Assembly: GCF_009697225.1 (NCBI RefSeq)
Contig: NZ_WIND01000017.1
Location: forward strand, 1-64,000
DNA from: Halovulum marinum
Lineage (GTDB): Bacteria; Pseudomonadota; Alphaproteobacteria; Rhodobacterales; Rhodobacteraceae
Direction of reading: 5' to 3'
DNA: 64,000 bases
Below the pieces are notes generated by a model. The model was not told the DNA's origin and ran no database searches. It was given only the letters and a program-made list of their open reading frames with translations. Each line of letters opens with the position of its first letter. Position 1 is the stretch's first letter. Shown piece after piece: positions 1 through 8,230 of the stretch. The position numbers and the translations under genes are program-made.

Positions 1-1343
1 GGACGAGCGCGCGCGGCAGGAGCTGATGGCGGCGCTGGCGCCCAGCGACCTGGCGCTGACCCGTTCCGACGCGCCGCCAGCCGCGGTCCCGCGGGCGCCG
101 TGCCGTCCGGGCGCGCGCGACGGGTCAGCGCGGCCTCGGCGCCGGGCAGCCGGGTGTCGCTGGCGCCGGGTGCCCTCGGCGGCGCGGCCAGCGCCGCAAC
201 CAGGTCCCGGGCGCTGAGCCGCGGCGCGGCCGGATCCCGGCGCAGCGCCGCCAGCACCGGCGCGGCCTCGGCCGGTGCCGCGGTCCTTGTCAGCCCGGCG
301 CCGGCGCTGCGCGGCGCGGCGTGCGGCGGGGTCTGCGCGGGCAGCGAGGCGCGGGCGTCGACGATGGCGAGGGGCTGCTCGGGCTGCGGGATCTCGGTCA
401 GCGGCGGATCGGCCAGCAGCCGGATCTGCCCCAGCGCGGCCAGCTCCGACCGGGCGTCGGCCGCGGCCGCGGCGCCGGGCCCGGCGGGCACGACCGGCGC
501 CAGCCGCGCCGCTTCGTCGCGCGGCAGGGTCGGAGAGGTTCCGGGGGCAGGGGCGCCGGGGGTCGCGATCGCCGCGGTCAGCGCCACCGCCGGCGGCGCT
601 TCGGCGCGGCGCGGCGGCGAAGCGTCCGGATCCGCCGCGGCGGCGGGCGTCGGCGCCGGCCGCGCCGCGGGCGCGGCGTACGGCGCCAGCGGCCGGTCCA
701 GCGCCGGTGCGGCCTCGCCCGACAGCACCACCTGCTGCACCGCGAAGACCGGCGCCAGCGGCAGGTCCGATCCGGCGCCGCCGACCAGCGCCCAGAGACC
801 GCCCGCGCCCAGCCCCAGCACTGCGACCGCGGCTGCCGCCGCGGCGCGCCGCGGCCAGTGGCCGGAGGCCGCGGCCGGGGTCGCCGCGGGGGCGTCGAAC
901 AGCGGCGCGCGGGCGCGGCCCGCCGGCGCCCGGCGCAGCGTGAACAGCCGCGCCTCGAAGCCGTGTTCGGCCAGGAAACCGTCGGCCTCGTCCAGCACGG
1001 TGCGCGGGATCGCCGCCCGCGGCGCCGCCGCACCCGTGAAGGGGCGTTCAGGCACCAGCGCCGGGTCGGCGGGATCTGCGGGGCGCAGCTGGTCCGCCGG
1101 CAGCCAGACCTCGACCGGAACGCGAAGCGTTCTCGGGCCGCCGACATGGGCGCGAAGCTGCGCCATCGCCTGGCCGACCAGGCCGACGTGCAGCGCCGCG
1201 TGGCCGTGCGCGTGCCAGCCGCCGAGGGCATCGCGCCGGAACAGCGTCACCCCGTCCTGCGACAGGTCCAGCGCGTGTTCCGGCCGCGCGTCGTCCGCCG
1301 CCACGCCGCCGCCCGTCTCGGTCTTGTCCGGCTGAGAAATCAT
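1..1343 (-). CDS. Ala/Pro-rich single-pass membrane protein, 3' end outside window
   Basis: An open frame runs without a stop from the ATG at 1343 to the left edge, at least 447 residues, so the gene is partial. The first 150 residues are ordinary globular sequence with Trp, Phe and acidic residues. At about residues 165-190 an Arg-Arg pair is followed by an Ala/Leu/Gly-rich stretch that can span a membrane once. Beyond it the protein is dominated by Ala and Pro, as expected of an extended periplasmic linker. No catalytic motif is visible. Proteins with this layout occur in Rhodobacterales without a known role. I prefer this frame to the plus-strand frames here because those are extremely Ala/Ser/Arg-rich with no domain. 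Function unknown. Confidence 0.55.
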   Translation of the reverse strand, partial: MISQPDKTETGGGVAADDARPEHALDLSQDGVTLFRRDALGGWHAHGHAALHVGLVGQAMAQLRAHVGGPRTLRVPVEVWLPADQLRPADPADPALVPERPFTGAAAPRAAIPRTVLDEADGFLAEHGFEARLFTLRRAPAGRARAPLFDAPAATPAAASGHWPRRAAAAAAVAVLGLGAGGLWALVGGAGSDLPLAPVFAVQQVVLSGEAAPALDRPLAPYAAPAARPAPTPAAAADPDASPPRRAEAPPAVALTAAIATPGAPAPGTSPTLPRDEAARLAPVVPAGPGAAAAADARSELAALGQIRLLADPPLTEIPQPEQPLAIVDARASLPAQTPPHAAPRSAGAGLTRTAAPAEAAPVLAALRRDPAAPRLSARDLVAALAAPPRAPGASDTRLPGAEAALTRRARPDGTAPAGPRLAARRNGSAPGRWAPAPPSAPAARAR

Positions 1344-1530
1344 CGCCCTGTCCCGTCCTGTTGCCTGCCCGGCGTGCGCATCCGTCATGGCCGCTGCGTC
1401 CTTGCGGGCGGGGGCCGTACTGGCCGGCCCGCCCGGTGCGCCGCGTTGCTGCCCGCGTCGCGGCCAGCATAACCGCGCGCCGGTCCGAGCGCCATAGCCG
1501 GTCGCTTTGCCGCGGCCCGGCGGCGGGTTT

Positions 1531-1556
1531 CCGGCGCCCGCCGCGGCGGGCGCCGG
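1531..1556 (-). terminator. Perfect 26-bp GC palindrome after metY
   Basis: Arms of 13 bp (left arm CCGGCGCCCGCCG) are exactly complementary with no loop base to spare. It begins 6 bp past the metY stop codon. There is no T-run, so it would act as a strong RNA hairpin (Rho-assisted stop or 3'-end protection) rather than a textbook intrinsic terminator. Confidence 0.5.
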
Positions 1557-1562
1557 ACCCGC

Positions 1563-2867
1563 TCAGGCGGCGGCGTGGGTCGCCTTGGCCAGCGCCTGGT
1601 CCAGGTCGGCGATCAGATCGTCGGCGTCCTCGATGCCGATCGACAGCCGCACCACGTCGGGGCCGGCGCCGGCGGCCTCCTGCTGCTCGGGCGACAGCTG
1701 CCGGTGCGTGGTCGAAGCCGAGTGGATGATCAGCGAGCGGGTGTCGCCCAGGTTCGCGACATGGCTGAAGATCTCGACCGAATCGACCAGCCGGACGCAG
1801 GCGTCGTAGCCGCCCTGCACCGAGAAGGTGAACAGCGCCCCCGCGCCCTTGGGATACAGCCGCCCGGCCCGCTCGCTCCAGGGCGAGGACGGCAGCCCGG
1901 CGTAGGTGACGCCGGTGACGCGGGCGTCCTGCTCCAGCCAGGCGGCGACCTTCCGGGCATTGGCGACGTGCTTCTGCATCCGCAGGCTGAGCGTCTCGAT
2001 CCCCAGCAGGGTCTGGAACGCGTTCATCGGCGCCATGGTCATGCCGAGGTCGCGCAGCCCGATGGCGATGCTGTGGAAGGTGAACGCCAGCGGCCCGAAG
2101 GTCTCGTGGAACTTCAGCCCGTGATAGGCCGGCTCGGGCTCGGTCAGCGACGGGTACTTGCCCGCCGCGGTCCAGTCGAAGCTGCCCGAATCGACGATCA
2201 CCCCGCCGACGCTGGTGCCGTTGCCCGACAGGTACTTGGTGGTGGAATGGACGATCAGGTGCGCGCCCTGTTCGAACGGCCGGCACAGGTAGGGGGTGGC
2301 CGAGGTGTTGTCGACGATCAGCGGCACCTGCAGCGCGTTGGCCACATCGGCCACCGCCGGGATGTCGGTGACGTAGCCGCCCGGGTTGGCGATCGACTCG
2401 CAGAAGATCGCGCGGGTGTTGCCGTCGGCGGCGTTGCGGATCGCGTCGAGGTCGTCGAAGTCGACGAAGCTCGCGGTCCAGCCGAAGCGCTTGATGGTCT
2501 GGCTGAACTGGGTGACCGTACCGCCATAGAGCCGGGTCGAGACCACGATGTTGTCGCCTGGGCGCATCAGCGGGAACAGCGCCATGATCTGCGCCGCGTG
2601 CCCGGACGAGCAGCCGACCGCGCCGACGCCGCCCTCCAGCGTCGCCACCCGCTCCTGCAGCGCGCTGACCGTCGGGTTGGTCAGCCGCGAGTAGATGTAG
2701 CCGACCTCCTGCAGGTTGAAGAGCTTGGCCGCGTGCTCGGCGTCGCGGAAGGCATAGGCGGTGTTCTGGTAGATCGGCACCTGTCGCGCGCCGGTCGCCG
2801 GATCGGGACGGACCCCGGCGTGTACCTGCAAGGTGTCGAAGCCCAGTTTCCTGCTGTCGTCGGTCAT
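1563..2867 (-). CDS. metY: O-acetylhomoserine sulfhydrylase (aminocarboxypropyltransferase)
   Basis: A PLP enzyme of the Cys/Met metabolism family, 434 residues. It makes homocysteine from O-acetylhomoserine and sulfide in methionine synthesis. The opening LGFDTLQVHAG and the P(I/V)YQNTAYAF segment near the start are typical of the MetY branch. The PLP lysine lies in HSTTKYLSGNGTSVGG, and the cofactor-contacting SSGHAAQ stretch is present. I chose the ATG at 2867 because GGGGA sits just upstream; an in-frame ATG at 2879 would add four residues. The gene stands alone: a terminator-like hairpin follows the stop and about 400 bp separate it from the gene behind. MetZ (O-succinylhomoserine) is the main alternative, but the length and N-terminus favour MetY. 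Confidence 0.9.
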   Translation of the reverse strand: MTDDSRKLGFDTLQVHAGVRPDPATGARQVPIYQNTAYAFRDAEHAAKLFNLQEVGYIYSRLTNPTVSALQERVATLEGGVGAVGCSSGHAAQIMALFPLMRPGDNIVVSTRLYGGTVTQFSQTIKRFGWTASFVDFDDLDAIRNAADGNTRAIFCESIANPGGYVTDIPAVADVANALQVPLIVDNTSATPYLCRPFEQGAHLIVHSTTKYLSGNGTSVGGVIVDSGSFDWTAAGKYPSLTEPEPAYHGLKFHETFGPLAFTFHSIAIGLRDLGMTMAPMNAFQTLLGIETLSLRMQKHVANARKVAAWLEQDARVTGVTYAGLPSSPWSERAGRLYPKGAGALFTFSVQGGYDACVRLVDSVEIFSHVANLGDTRSLIIHSASTTHRQLSPEQQEAAGAGPDVVRLSIGIEDADDLIADLDQALAKATHAAA

Positions 2868-3271
2868 GCGTTTCCCCATTGTTCGGTATCGCTGTTCAGG
2901 TACCGCAGACCCTAGTCAGCTTCGCCGTGCGGCGGAACCGGAATCCGCACCGGCGACGACCGGGCCGCAGGGGCACGCGCCGGGGGATCGTTGCGCTGCA
3001 AGATGGGATTCCGGTTCGGTCCGCACGGGAAGCGAGACGGAAAAATGCCCGGGACAAGCCCGGGCACCAGTCTGGAACGAGGGACAAAAGACCGGGCGCG
3101 CCGTGTGGATTCGCGCCCGATGCTGTTGATCTAGCCCGCCGCGCGCCTTCGGCAAGGCCGTGCGGGACGACCGGCGGACGGCGGCGCGGCGGACCCGCAG
3201 CCGTGCTTCGGCGCCGCGGGGCCGGGCCGGGGCGGGTCAGGCCGGGCGGGCCGGCGCCCAGGCCGCGCCGG
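2868..3271. other. Intergenic region upstream of metY
   Basis: About 400 bp with no convincing gene. It must hold the metY promoter (minus strand) and it carries a terminator hairpin at 3047-3067. No other known feature is recognised. Confidence 0.5.
3042..3067 (-). terminator. Intrinsic terminator downstream of the YHS gene
   Basis: TGCCCGGG (3047-3054), loop ACAAG, CCCGGGCA (3060-3067) form a perfect 8-bp stem. Read on the minus strand it is followed by five T residues (complement of A at 3042-3046). It lies about 205 bp past the stop of the YHS gene. The core CCCGGGACAAGCCCGGG is also a common dispersed palindrome in alphaproteobacteria, so it may be a repeat that serves as terminator. 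Confidence 0.55.
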
Positions 3272-3730
3272 TCAGAGGTCGCGCAGCGCCGGCCATTTCT
3301 CCTCGCCGAGCGCGATGTTGCCGCGGATATCCCCGGCCCAGCGATTCTGTTCGGGGATCGAGTAGTGCAGGTAGATCTTGCCGTCGATCAGCACCCACAG
3401 CGTCGGGTCGCTGATCCGCTTGAAGCCGCTGGCTACGCCCTGCGCGCAGTAGCCGCCGAACTGCGGCAGGTATTTCTGCGGCGCGGCACGGAATTTCGAC
3501 AGATGATCGGCGCGGGCGAACAGCCAGGTGCCCTCCGGCGTCTTGAGCGCGTGCTCGAGCGAGCCGAGGGTCGCCTCCTCGAAGGTGAAGAACGCGACCG
3601 GGTCGTAGCCGCGGATCGCGTGCCCGCGGCCGTCCAGGTAGACCGGTTCGCCGTATTTCGCGCGCGCCGGGCCGGCGGCGACGCCGGCGGTGAGCAGCGC
3701 AAGCGCGCCGCGTCGGGTGAGTCGGGTCAT
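3272..3730 (-). CDS. Exported YHS-domain protein
   Basis: 152 residues. Residues 1-25 (MTRLTRRGALALL then Ala-rich to ARA) form a signal peptide of Tat-like appearance with a twin Arg. The rest is one YHS domain: GYDPVAFF near the start, a W-x-F-A-x3-H turn, KYLPQFGGYCA with its Cys, then W-x-L-I-D-G-K-I-Y-L-H-Y-S. YHS domains in secreted proteins are thought to bind metal or copper, but the exact role of this class is not known. The ATG at 3730 puts the signal peptide at the N-terminus; a longer frame upstream gives no sensible signal. It follows the Zn-ribbon gene by 65 bp and could be cotranscribed with it. Confidence 0.75.
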   Translation of the reverse strand: MTRLTRRGALALLTAGVAAGPARAKYGEPVYLDGRGHAIRGYDPVAFFTFEEATLGSLEHALKTPEGTWLFARADHLSKFRAAPQKYLPQFGGYCAQGVASGFKRISDPTLWVLIDGKIYLHYSIPEQNRWAGDIRGNIALGEEKWPALRDL

Positions 3731-3795
3731 GACGGACCTCTGGTTGCTGCTCGGGTTGCCCCGCGGGCGCAGCATACACCGGCGCGGCGGCCGGA

Positions 3796-4113
3796 TCAGT
3801 CGAAAATGTCGTCGAGCGCGTCGAACACCTCTTCGACCATCCCGCCGAAACGCTTCAGCGGCGACTTGCGCCTTTTGCCCTTGGGCTTGCCGGCGTTGCG
3901 GGACCGCGGCGCGGGCGCGCTTACCGGGTCGGGATGCGGCGCGGGGCGGCGGGGCGAGGGCTTACCGGCGCGGCCCGCGGGCAGCGGCGTCATCTCGGAC
4001 AGGTGCGCGCCGCAGGCGGTGCAGATCAGCTCGTGCCGCGGGCCCTTCGAGAAGTCCAGCACCGCACGGGTGCCGCAGTAGCTGCAGGTGGCGATCTTGG
4101 TCCGGTCGGGCAT
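3796..4113 (-). CDS. Small Zn-ribbon protein with basic middle
   Basis: 105 residues. Two Cys pairs, CSYCG near residue 10 and CTACG near residue 33, make a four-Cys zinc ribbon. A Pro/Lys/Arg-rich linker follows (residues 50-85) and the end is acidic (EEVFDALDDIFD). Such proteins are taken to bind nucleic acid or ribosome-related factors, but no function is established. The start codon lies 5 bp after the stop of rlmB, so the two are almost surely one operon, which points to RNA or translation work. The frame continues open upstream, but that part is the shadow of rlmB. Confidence 0.7.
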   Translation of the reverse strand: MPDRTKIATCSYCGTRAVLDFSKGPRHELICTACGAHLSEMTPLPAGRAGKPSPRRPAPHPDPVSAPAPRSRNAGKPKGKRRKSPLKRFGGMVEEVFDALDDIFD

Positions 4114-4118
4114 CTGCG

Positions 4119-4979
4119 TCAGCCGCCGGCCCCGCCGCGCGCGGCATAGAGCGACACCGCGGCCGCGTTCGACACGTTCAGCGAGCCGAAGCCGCCGGCG
4201 GCGGGAATCCGCGCCAGCCGGTGGCAGGTCTTGCGCGTCAGCTCGCGCAGGCCCGGCCCCTCGGCGCCCAGCGCCAGCGCGACCGGCACCTCGGCGGTGC
4301 CGGCCAGCGCCTGCTCCAGGGTCTGCCCGGCGGCGCCGTCGAGGCCGACGATCAGGTAGCCCATCTGGTCCAGCGCCTGCATCGCGCCGGCCAGGTTCGG
4401 CACCCGCAGATAGGGCTGGCGTTCGAGCGCGCCGGAGGCGGTCTTGGCCAGCGCCCCGGTCTCGGGCGCGGAATGGCGGTGCGGGGCGATCACCGCGCGG
4501 GCGCCGAACACCTCGGCCGAGCGCAGCACCGCGCCGACGTTGTGCGGGTCGGTGACCCGGTCGAGCAGCACCACGCGCGGCGCGGCGCCCTGCGGCGCGC
4601 ACAGCTCGGACACCGACCCCCAGTCGAGCGGCGCGACCTCCAGCGCCGCGCCCTGGTGCACCGACTGCGGATCGAGCGGCGCGGGGAACCTGCGGGCGTC
4701 GGCCAGCTCCGGCGCGATCCCGGCCGCGGCGATCGCCTCGGCCAGCCGGTCGGCGGCGTTCCGGGTCACGATCAGCCGGAATCGCTGCCGCGCGGGGTTC
4801 ACCAGCGCGTCGCGCACCGCGTGCAGGCCGAACAGCCACACGCGCTCGGGCTGGCCGTCGCGGCCGCGTTCGCGCTCGACCACCCAGGCGGGCTTCTTGC
4901 CGCCGGGTCGGTGGCCGCCGGGTCTGTGGCCGCCGGGTTTGTGGCCGCCGGGGGCGGGGGTGTTCGATTTTCTGGCCAT
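4119..4979 (-). CDS. rlmB: 23S rRNA 2'-O-ribose methyltransferase, TrmH/RlmB type
   Basis: A SPOUT-class methyltransferase of 286 residues using S-adenosylmethionine, expected to methylate a guanosine 2'-OH in 23S rRNA. After a basic, repetitive N-terminus (three GGHKP/GGHRP units) comes the RNA-binding substrate domain (VWLFGLHAVRDAL). The SPOUT knot motifs follow: motif 1 in LLDRVTDPHNVGAVLRSAEVFGA (Asn and Arg conserved), motif 2 in ALGAEGPGLRELT, and motif 3 in RIPAAGGFGSLNVSNAAAVSLY. The ATG at 4979 starts the repetitive leader; longer readings lack support. It diverges from the GNAT gene across a 48-bp gap that must hold both promoters. TrmH acting on tRNA is a less likely alternative given the length. 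Confidence 0.85.
   Translation of the reverse strand: MARKSNTPAPGGHKPGGHRPGGHRPGGKKPAWVVERERGRDGQPERVWLFGLHAVRDALVNPARQRFRLIVTRNAADRLAEAIAAAGIAPELADARRFPAPLDPQSVHQGAALEVAPLDWGSVSELCAPQGAAPRVVLLDRVTDPHNVGAVLRSAEVFGARAVIAPHRHSAPETGALAKTASGALERQPYLRVPNLAGAMQALDQMGYLIVGLDGAAGQTLEQALAGTAEVPVALALGAEGPGLRELTRKTCHRLARIPAAGGFGSLNVSNAAAVSLYAARGGAGG
4901..4945. repeat. Three 15-bp tandem units inside rlmB
   Basis: Three copies of CGCCGGGTYKGTGGC differ at two positions. They encode the His/Lys-Pro repeat near the rlmB N-terminus. Repeats of this kind change in copy number by slippage. Confidence 0.8.
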
Positions 4980-5027
4980 GCTGGCAGCGACTTGGCATTC
5001 TGCGGAAGGGAATTCAAGGAATCTCGC

Positions 5028-5471
5028 ATGATCCGCCACGCCCGCCTGTCCGACCTGCAGCAGATCCGCTATCTGGCGCAGACCCAGTTCGCGCCCTACG
5101 CGCTGCGCGTTCGCGGCCGGCGCGAGCCGCTGCGCGACGATCTGCGCAAGCTGGTCGAGGACGAGCAGATCTACGTCTACGTCCGGGACAACGGCGTGCG
5201 CGGCTTCATCATCTACCGGATCTCGGGGCCGGACGTGCACATCGAGGCGCTGGCGGTCAGCTACAGCTACCGCCGCCGCGGCGTCGGCCGGCAGCTGCTG
5301 GACGCGGCCGACCGCGAGGGGCTGAAGAAGCATTGCCGGCGGGCGATCTTCTACACCAACGCGCAGATGTTCGAGAACCTGGCCTATTTCCGCGGCAAGG
5401 GATTCACCGAGGTCGACCGGCGGTTCGATCACGGCTACGAGCGGATCTACATGGAGCGATATCTGCGCTAG
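5028..5471 (+). CDS. GNAT-family N-acetyltransferase
   Basis: 147 residues, a single acetyltransferase fold using acetyl-CoA. The acyl-CoA loop is seen at RRRGVGRQLLDAA (R/Q-x-x-G-x-G/A), preceded by the beta strand VHIEALAVSYSY. The C-terminal YFRGKGFTEV is the usual end of the fold. The substrate cannot be told. It diverges from rlmB and is followed directly by tRNA-Tyr. Start: the ATG at 5028 follows a purine-rich AAGGAA. Confidence 0.8.
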   Translation: MIRHARLSDLQQIRYLAQTQFAPYALRVRGRREPLRDDLRKLVEDEQIYVYVRDNGVRGFIIYRISGPDVHIEALAVSYSYRRRGVGRQLLDAADREGLKKHCRRAIFYTNAQMFENLAYFRGKGFTEVDRRFDHGYERIYMERYLR

Positions 5472-5501
5472 GCAGGCCGCGAAAAAGCGCCCAATTCGCT
5501 A

Positions 5502-5530
5502 TTGACCCCGCCCCGCCGCCTTCGTATTCA
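5502..5530 (+). promoter_or_regulatory. Promoter of tRNA-Tyr
   Basis: TTGACC (5502-5507), exactly 17 bp, TATTCA (5525-5530). Transcription would begin about 5-7 bp further, just before the mature 5' end at 5543. This is the usual arrangement for a stable RNA gene. Confidence 0.7.
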
Positions 5531-5542
5531 CCGGGCCTCAGA

Positions 5543-5626
5543 GGGCGACGTGCTGCAAGGTGCGGCAGCGGACTGTAACTCCGCCGGGGAGACCCATGCC
5601 TGGTTCGATTCCAGGGTCGCCCACCA
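5543..5626 (+). tRNA. tRNA-Tyr, anticodon GTA
   Basis: Acceptor stem GGGCGAC (5543-5549) pairs fully with GTCGCCC (5616-5622), followed by A and an encoded CCA (5624-5626). The anticodon arm GCGGA-CTGTAAC-TCCGC places GTA at 5575-5577. The T arm CCTGG-TTCGATT-CCAGG is perfect. A long variable arm (class II), as in all bacterial tRNA-Tyr, sits between them. Confidence 0.95.
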
Positions 5627-5715
5627 TCTTCCCTCCGCAGACTTTCGTCCCGCCCCCGGCAGACCGTCATCGCGACGATCGGAAGCAGTGCCCGCCTCGC
5701 AGGCGGCGCATCATG

Positions 5716-5813
5716 CGCCGGTGCCCGCGCGGCGCGAGCGGCGGCGCTCGGGCTGCTGCGTGGCGAGTCCGCGCCCATGGACGCGGGTTCGACCCCGCCG
5801 GCGGGCACCGGCG
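5716..5813 (+). other. 98-nt fold closed by a 13-bp perfect inverted repeat
   Basis: CGCCGGTGCCCGC (5716-5728) and GCGGGCACCGGCG (5801-5813) are exact complements around 72 nt. The right part contains GCGGGTTCGACCCCGC (5783-5798), which looks like a tRNA T arm but with a 6-nt loop. No CCA follows. It lies 90 bp after tRNA-Tyr in the non-coding stretch before the aminotransferase gene. Two shorter hairpins precede it (CCGCCT/AGGCGG and GGCGC/GCGCC). It may be a 3'-processing or terminator structure, a decayed tRNA, or a small RNA. Confidence 0.4.
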
Positions 5814-5949
5814 GCCGCGACGTGCCGCGCTGGAATTCCGCCCGCATCGCGGTCTAGGCTCGCGCGTGGCCGTTCCGCCCGTCCGCCGCCCGGCGCCGTC
5901 CCGGCCATGCCGCCGTTTCACCATACCCGGGCGCGCCCGGGCCCGACCG

Positions 5950-6918
5950 ATGGACATCGAGAACATGCAACCGGACACAGCGCACGGCCATACGACCCAC
6001 GACGCCGAGGCCGACGCCCGCAACGAGCACATCCTGATATACGTCGACGGCGCGCTGGTGCCGCGCGACCGGGCGGTGGTCTCGGTCTACGATTCCGGCT
6101 TCATGCTGGGCGACGGCATGTGGGAGGGGATGCGCCTTTACGACGGCGAATGGGCGTTCTTCGACGAGCACATGGACCGGCTGTTCAATTCGCTCAGGGC
6201 GGTGTCGATCGACATCGGCATGGGGCCGGCGGAGATCCGCGGGAACCTCGATCGCACCGCGCAGGCGAACGGCATGACCGGCGACGCGCACTGCCGGCTG
6301 ATGATCACCCGGGGCCGCAAGGCGAAGCCGTTCCAGCATCCCGCGCTCAGCCGCTTCGGCCCGACGATCGTCGCCATCGTCGAGCATTCAATACCGGCGC
6401 AGAGCCTCGCGCAGAAGGGCGTCCGCCTCGCCACCGTGCCGCAGGTGCGCGGCCTGCCCACCAGCCAGGACCCGAAGTTCAACAGCCATTCCAAGCTGAA
6501 CTGCGTGATCGCCTGCCTGCAGGCCGAGCAGGCCGGCGCCGACGAGGCGCTGATGCTGGACCCGCATGGGTTCGTGAACACCACCAACGCCTGCAACTTC
6601 TTCATCGTGCGCCGGGGGCAGGTCTGGACCTCGACCGGCGACCACTGCATGAACGGCATCACCCGGCAGAAGGTGATCGAGCTGTGCCGCGCCGACGGCA
6701 TCCCGGTGTTCGAGAAGAACTATTCGCTTTACGAGGCTTACGGCGCGGACGAGGCGTTCCTGACCGGCACGTTCGGCGCGCAGACCCCGGTGGCGGCGAT
6801 CGACGGCAAGCCGATCGGCGGCGATGGCGGCGCGGGTCCGGTGACGCGCCGGATCCGGCAGCTCTACGCGGATCTGGTCGCGGCGAATGTCGCCGAACAG
6901 AAGGCGCGCCGGAGCTGA
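5950..6918 (+). CDS. Class IV aminotransferase (branched-chain/D-amino acid type)
   Basis: 322 residues, PLP fold type IV. The N-terminal domain carries VYDSGFMLGDGMWEGMRLYDG, the usual substrate-entry strand. The PLP lysine is in HSKLNCVIACLQA. EALMLDPHGFVNTTNACNFFIV and GITRQKVIELC are the family's later conserved blocks. Members include IlvE, D-amino acid transaminase, ADC lyase and (R)-amine transaminases. The unusual N-terminus and CNFF instead of the IlvE SNLF argue against plain IlvE, so the substrate is left open. I took the ATG at 5950; 5965 is also possible. About 320 bp of non-coding sequence after tRNA-Tyr precede it. Confidence 0.8.
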   Translation: MDIENMQPDTAHGHTTHDAEADARNEHILIYVDGALVPRDRAVVSVYDSGFMLGDGMWEGMRLYDGEWAFFDEHMDRLFNSLRAVSIDIGMGPAEIRGNLDRTAQANGMTGDAHCRLMITRGRKAKPFQHPALSRFGPTIVAIVEHSIPAQSLAQKGVRLATVPQVRGLPTSQDPKFNSHSKLNCVIACLQAEQAGADEALMLDPHGFVNTTNACNFFIVRRGQVWTSTGDHCMNGITRQKVIELCRADGIPVFEKNYSLYEAYGADEAFLTGTFGAQTPVAAIDGKPIGGDGGAGPVTRRIRQLYADLVAANVAEQKARRS

Positions 6919-7008
6919 ACGGCGCGCCGCCGGGACGGGCAGGGGCCCGGACAGGACCGCGCGGCGGCAGTTTCGGATAGCCAGGCGCGGCGGAATTTGG
7001 TAGTGATC

Positions 7009-7026
7009 AATTTGTAGTAACAAATT
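7009..7026. promoter_or_regulatory. 18-bp operator upstream of the MFS-thiolase operon
   Basis: AATTTGTA-GT-AACAAATT, flanked so that CAATTTGT/ACAAATTG pair perfectly. The same architecture (8-bp half sites, 2-bp spacer) recurs at 11436-11453 and 18535-18552. The right edge is 19 bp before the GTG start, so bound protein would block transcription or elongation. The likely partner is the GntR/HutC protein at 16335-17072. Confidence 0.65.
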
Positions 7027-7045
7027 GGCGCAGAGGCGATCGCAG

Positions 7046-8230
7046 GTGAACGCCGTTCTCCAGACGACGGGCTGGCCCCGGGACCGCGGGTTCGTGGCGC
7101 GCCACGCGCTTGCCCAGCTGCTGCTGTGGTCGGCGTTCTACTACCTGCTGCCGGCGATCCTGCCGCGCCTGCTGGCCGAGACCGGCTGGTCCGCCGTCAC
7201 GGTGTCGGCGGCGATGACCGCGGGCTTCGTGCTGTGGGCGCTGCTGAGCCCGCTGGCGGGGCATGTCGTCGACCGGGGCCGGGCGGCGCAGGCGATGCGG
7301 CTGGCCGGGGTGCTGGGCGCGGGGCTGTTGCTGGCCGCGGCGCTGGCGCAGGACATGCGGGTCGCGGGCGCGGCGCTGGTGCTGCTGGGCGGCCCGATGG
7401 CGATGACGCTCTACGATCCGTGCTTCAGCGTGATGATCCGGCGCTACGGCGCGGGGGCGCGCGGCGCGATCACCGCGGTCACGCTGGTCGCGGGCTTCGC
7501 CACGCTGCTGACCTTTCCGCTGGTGGCGGTGCTGGACGCGGCGGGCGCCGGGTGGCGCGGCACCATGATCCTGTTCGCGGCGGCGGCGCTGCTGGGGGTG
7601 GCGCTGCTGCCGCGCGAGGCTGCTGCCGCGCGCCGCACCGCGCAGCCGCAGCCGCAGCCGCCGGTCGCCGGCACCGGCCGTGCGGTGGCGCTGGGAACGG
7701 CCTTCGCGCTGATCATGTTCGGCCACGCGCTGCTGCTGTTCCAGCTGCCGGTGCAGCTGATGCGCGCCACCGGCGAGGACGCCGCGCTGCTGCTGCCGAT
7801 GGTCCTGGGTCCGGCGCAGATCGCCGGCCGGCTGGCCTGGGAGGCGGCGCGGTCGCGGCTGCGGCTGGAGCGTGCCGCGCCCGGCCTGTTCGCGCTGATG
7901 CTGCTGCCGCCGGTGCTGCTGCTGCTGGTCGACGGGCTGGCCGCCGCGCTGGCCGCGCTGGTGATCCAGGGCGCGGGCTATGGCGTGCACACGATCCTGC
8001 GCCCGCTGCTGGCGGCGCACTGGCTGCCGGCGGCCGGCTTCGCCCGCCGGCTGGGCGTGATCGCGATGATCGGCCTGCTGATGATGGCGGTCGCGCCGCT
8101 TGCCGGGGCGTGGATCGCCGCCGGCTACGGCTTCGGCGGGCTGCTGGGGCTGGTCCTGCTGGCGGATCTGGCCGGGCTGACCCTGCTGCTCGGACTCGTC
8201 GCCGCCGCGCGCCGCGGCGCCTGGGCATGA
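7046..8230 (+). CDS. MFS transporter
   Basis: 394 residues with about twelve hydrophobic segments, e.g. LLLWSAFYYLLPAILPRLL, VLGAGLLLAAALA and the C-terminal LLGLVLLADLAGLTLLLGLV. A cytoplasmic MFS loop motif is partly visible (GHVVDRGRAAQAM). The protein resembles the monocarboxylate/oxalate-formate branch in layout, but the substrate is not readable. I chose the GTG at 7046 since AGAGG lies 9 bp upstream; the in-frame TTG at 7025 falls inside the operator. Its stop overlaps the next start (ATGA), so it is the first gene of a four-gene operon that activates and processes an acid. The carrier probably brings in that acid. Confidence 0.8.
   Translation: MNAVLQTTGWPRDRGFVARHALAQLLLWSAFYYLLPAILPRLLAETGWSAVTVSAAMTAGFVLWALLSPLAGHVVDRGRAAQAMRLAGVLGAGLLLAAALAQDMRVAGAALVLLGGPMAMTLYDPCFSVMIRRYGAGARGAITAVTLVAGFATLLTFPLVAVLDAAGAGWRGTMILFAAAALLGVALLPREAAAARRTAQPQPQPPVAGTGRAVALGTAFALIMFGHALLLFQLPVQLMRATGEDAALLLPMVLGPAQIAGRLAWEAARSRLRLERAAPGLFALMLLPPVLLLLVDGLAAALAALVIQGAGYGVHTILRPLLAAHWLPAAGFARRLGVIAMIGLLMMAVAPLAGAWIAAGYGFGGLLGLVLLADLAGLTLLLGLVAAARRGAWA

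Noticed and set aside
100-1335. Long plus-strand frames over the first 1.3 kb
   Set aside because: They are Ala/Ser/Arg-rich without any domain and lie opposite an open minus-strand frame with a better composition.
5716-5813. Second tRNA, including tRNA-Sec
   Set aside because: No CCA, no anticodon arm of normal form, T loop of six bases and no UCA anticodon.
5502-6980. Plus-strand frame over tRNA-Tyr and the aminotransferase
   Set aside because: It runs through the tRNA and is the other-frame shadow of the class IV aminotransferase.
7025-7045. TTG start of the MFS gene at 7025
   Set aside because: It falls inside the operator palindrome; the GTG at 7046 has a ribosome binding site.
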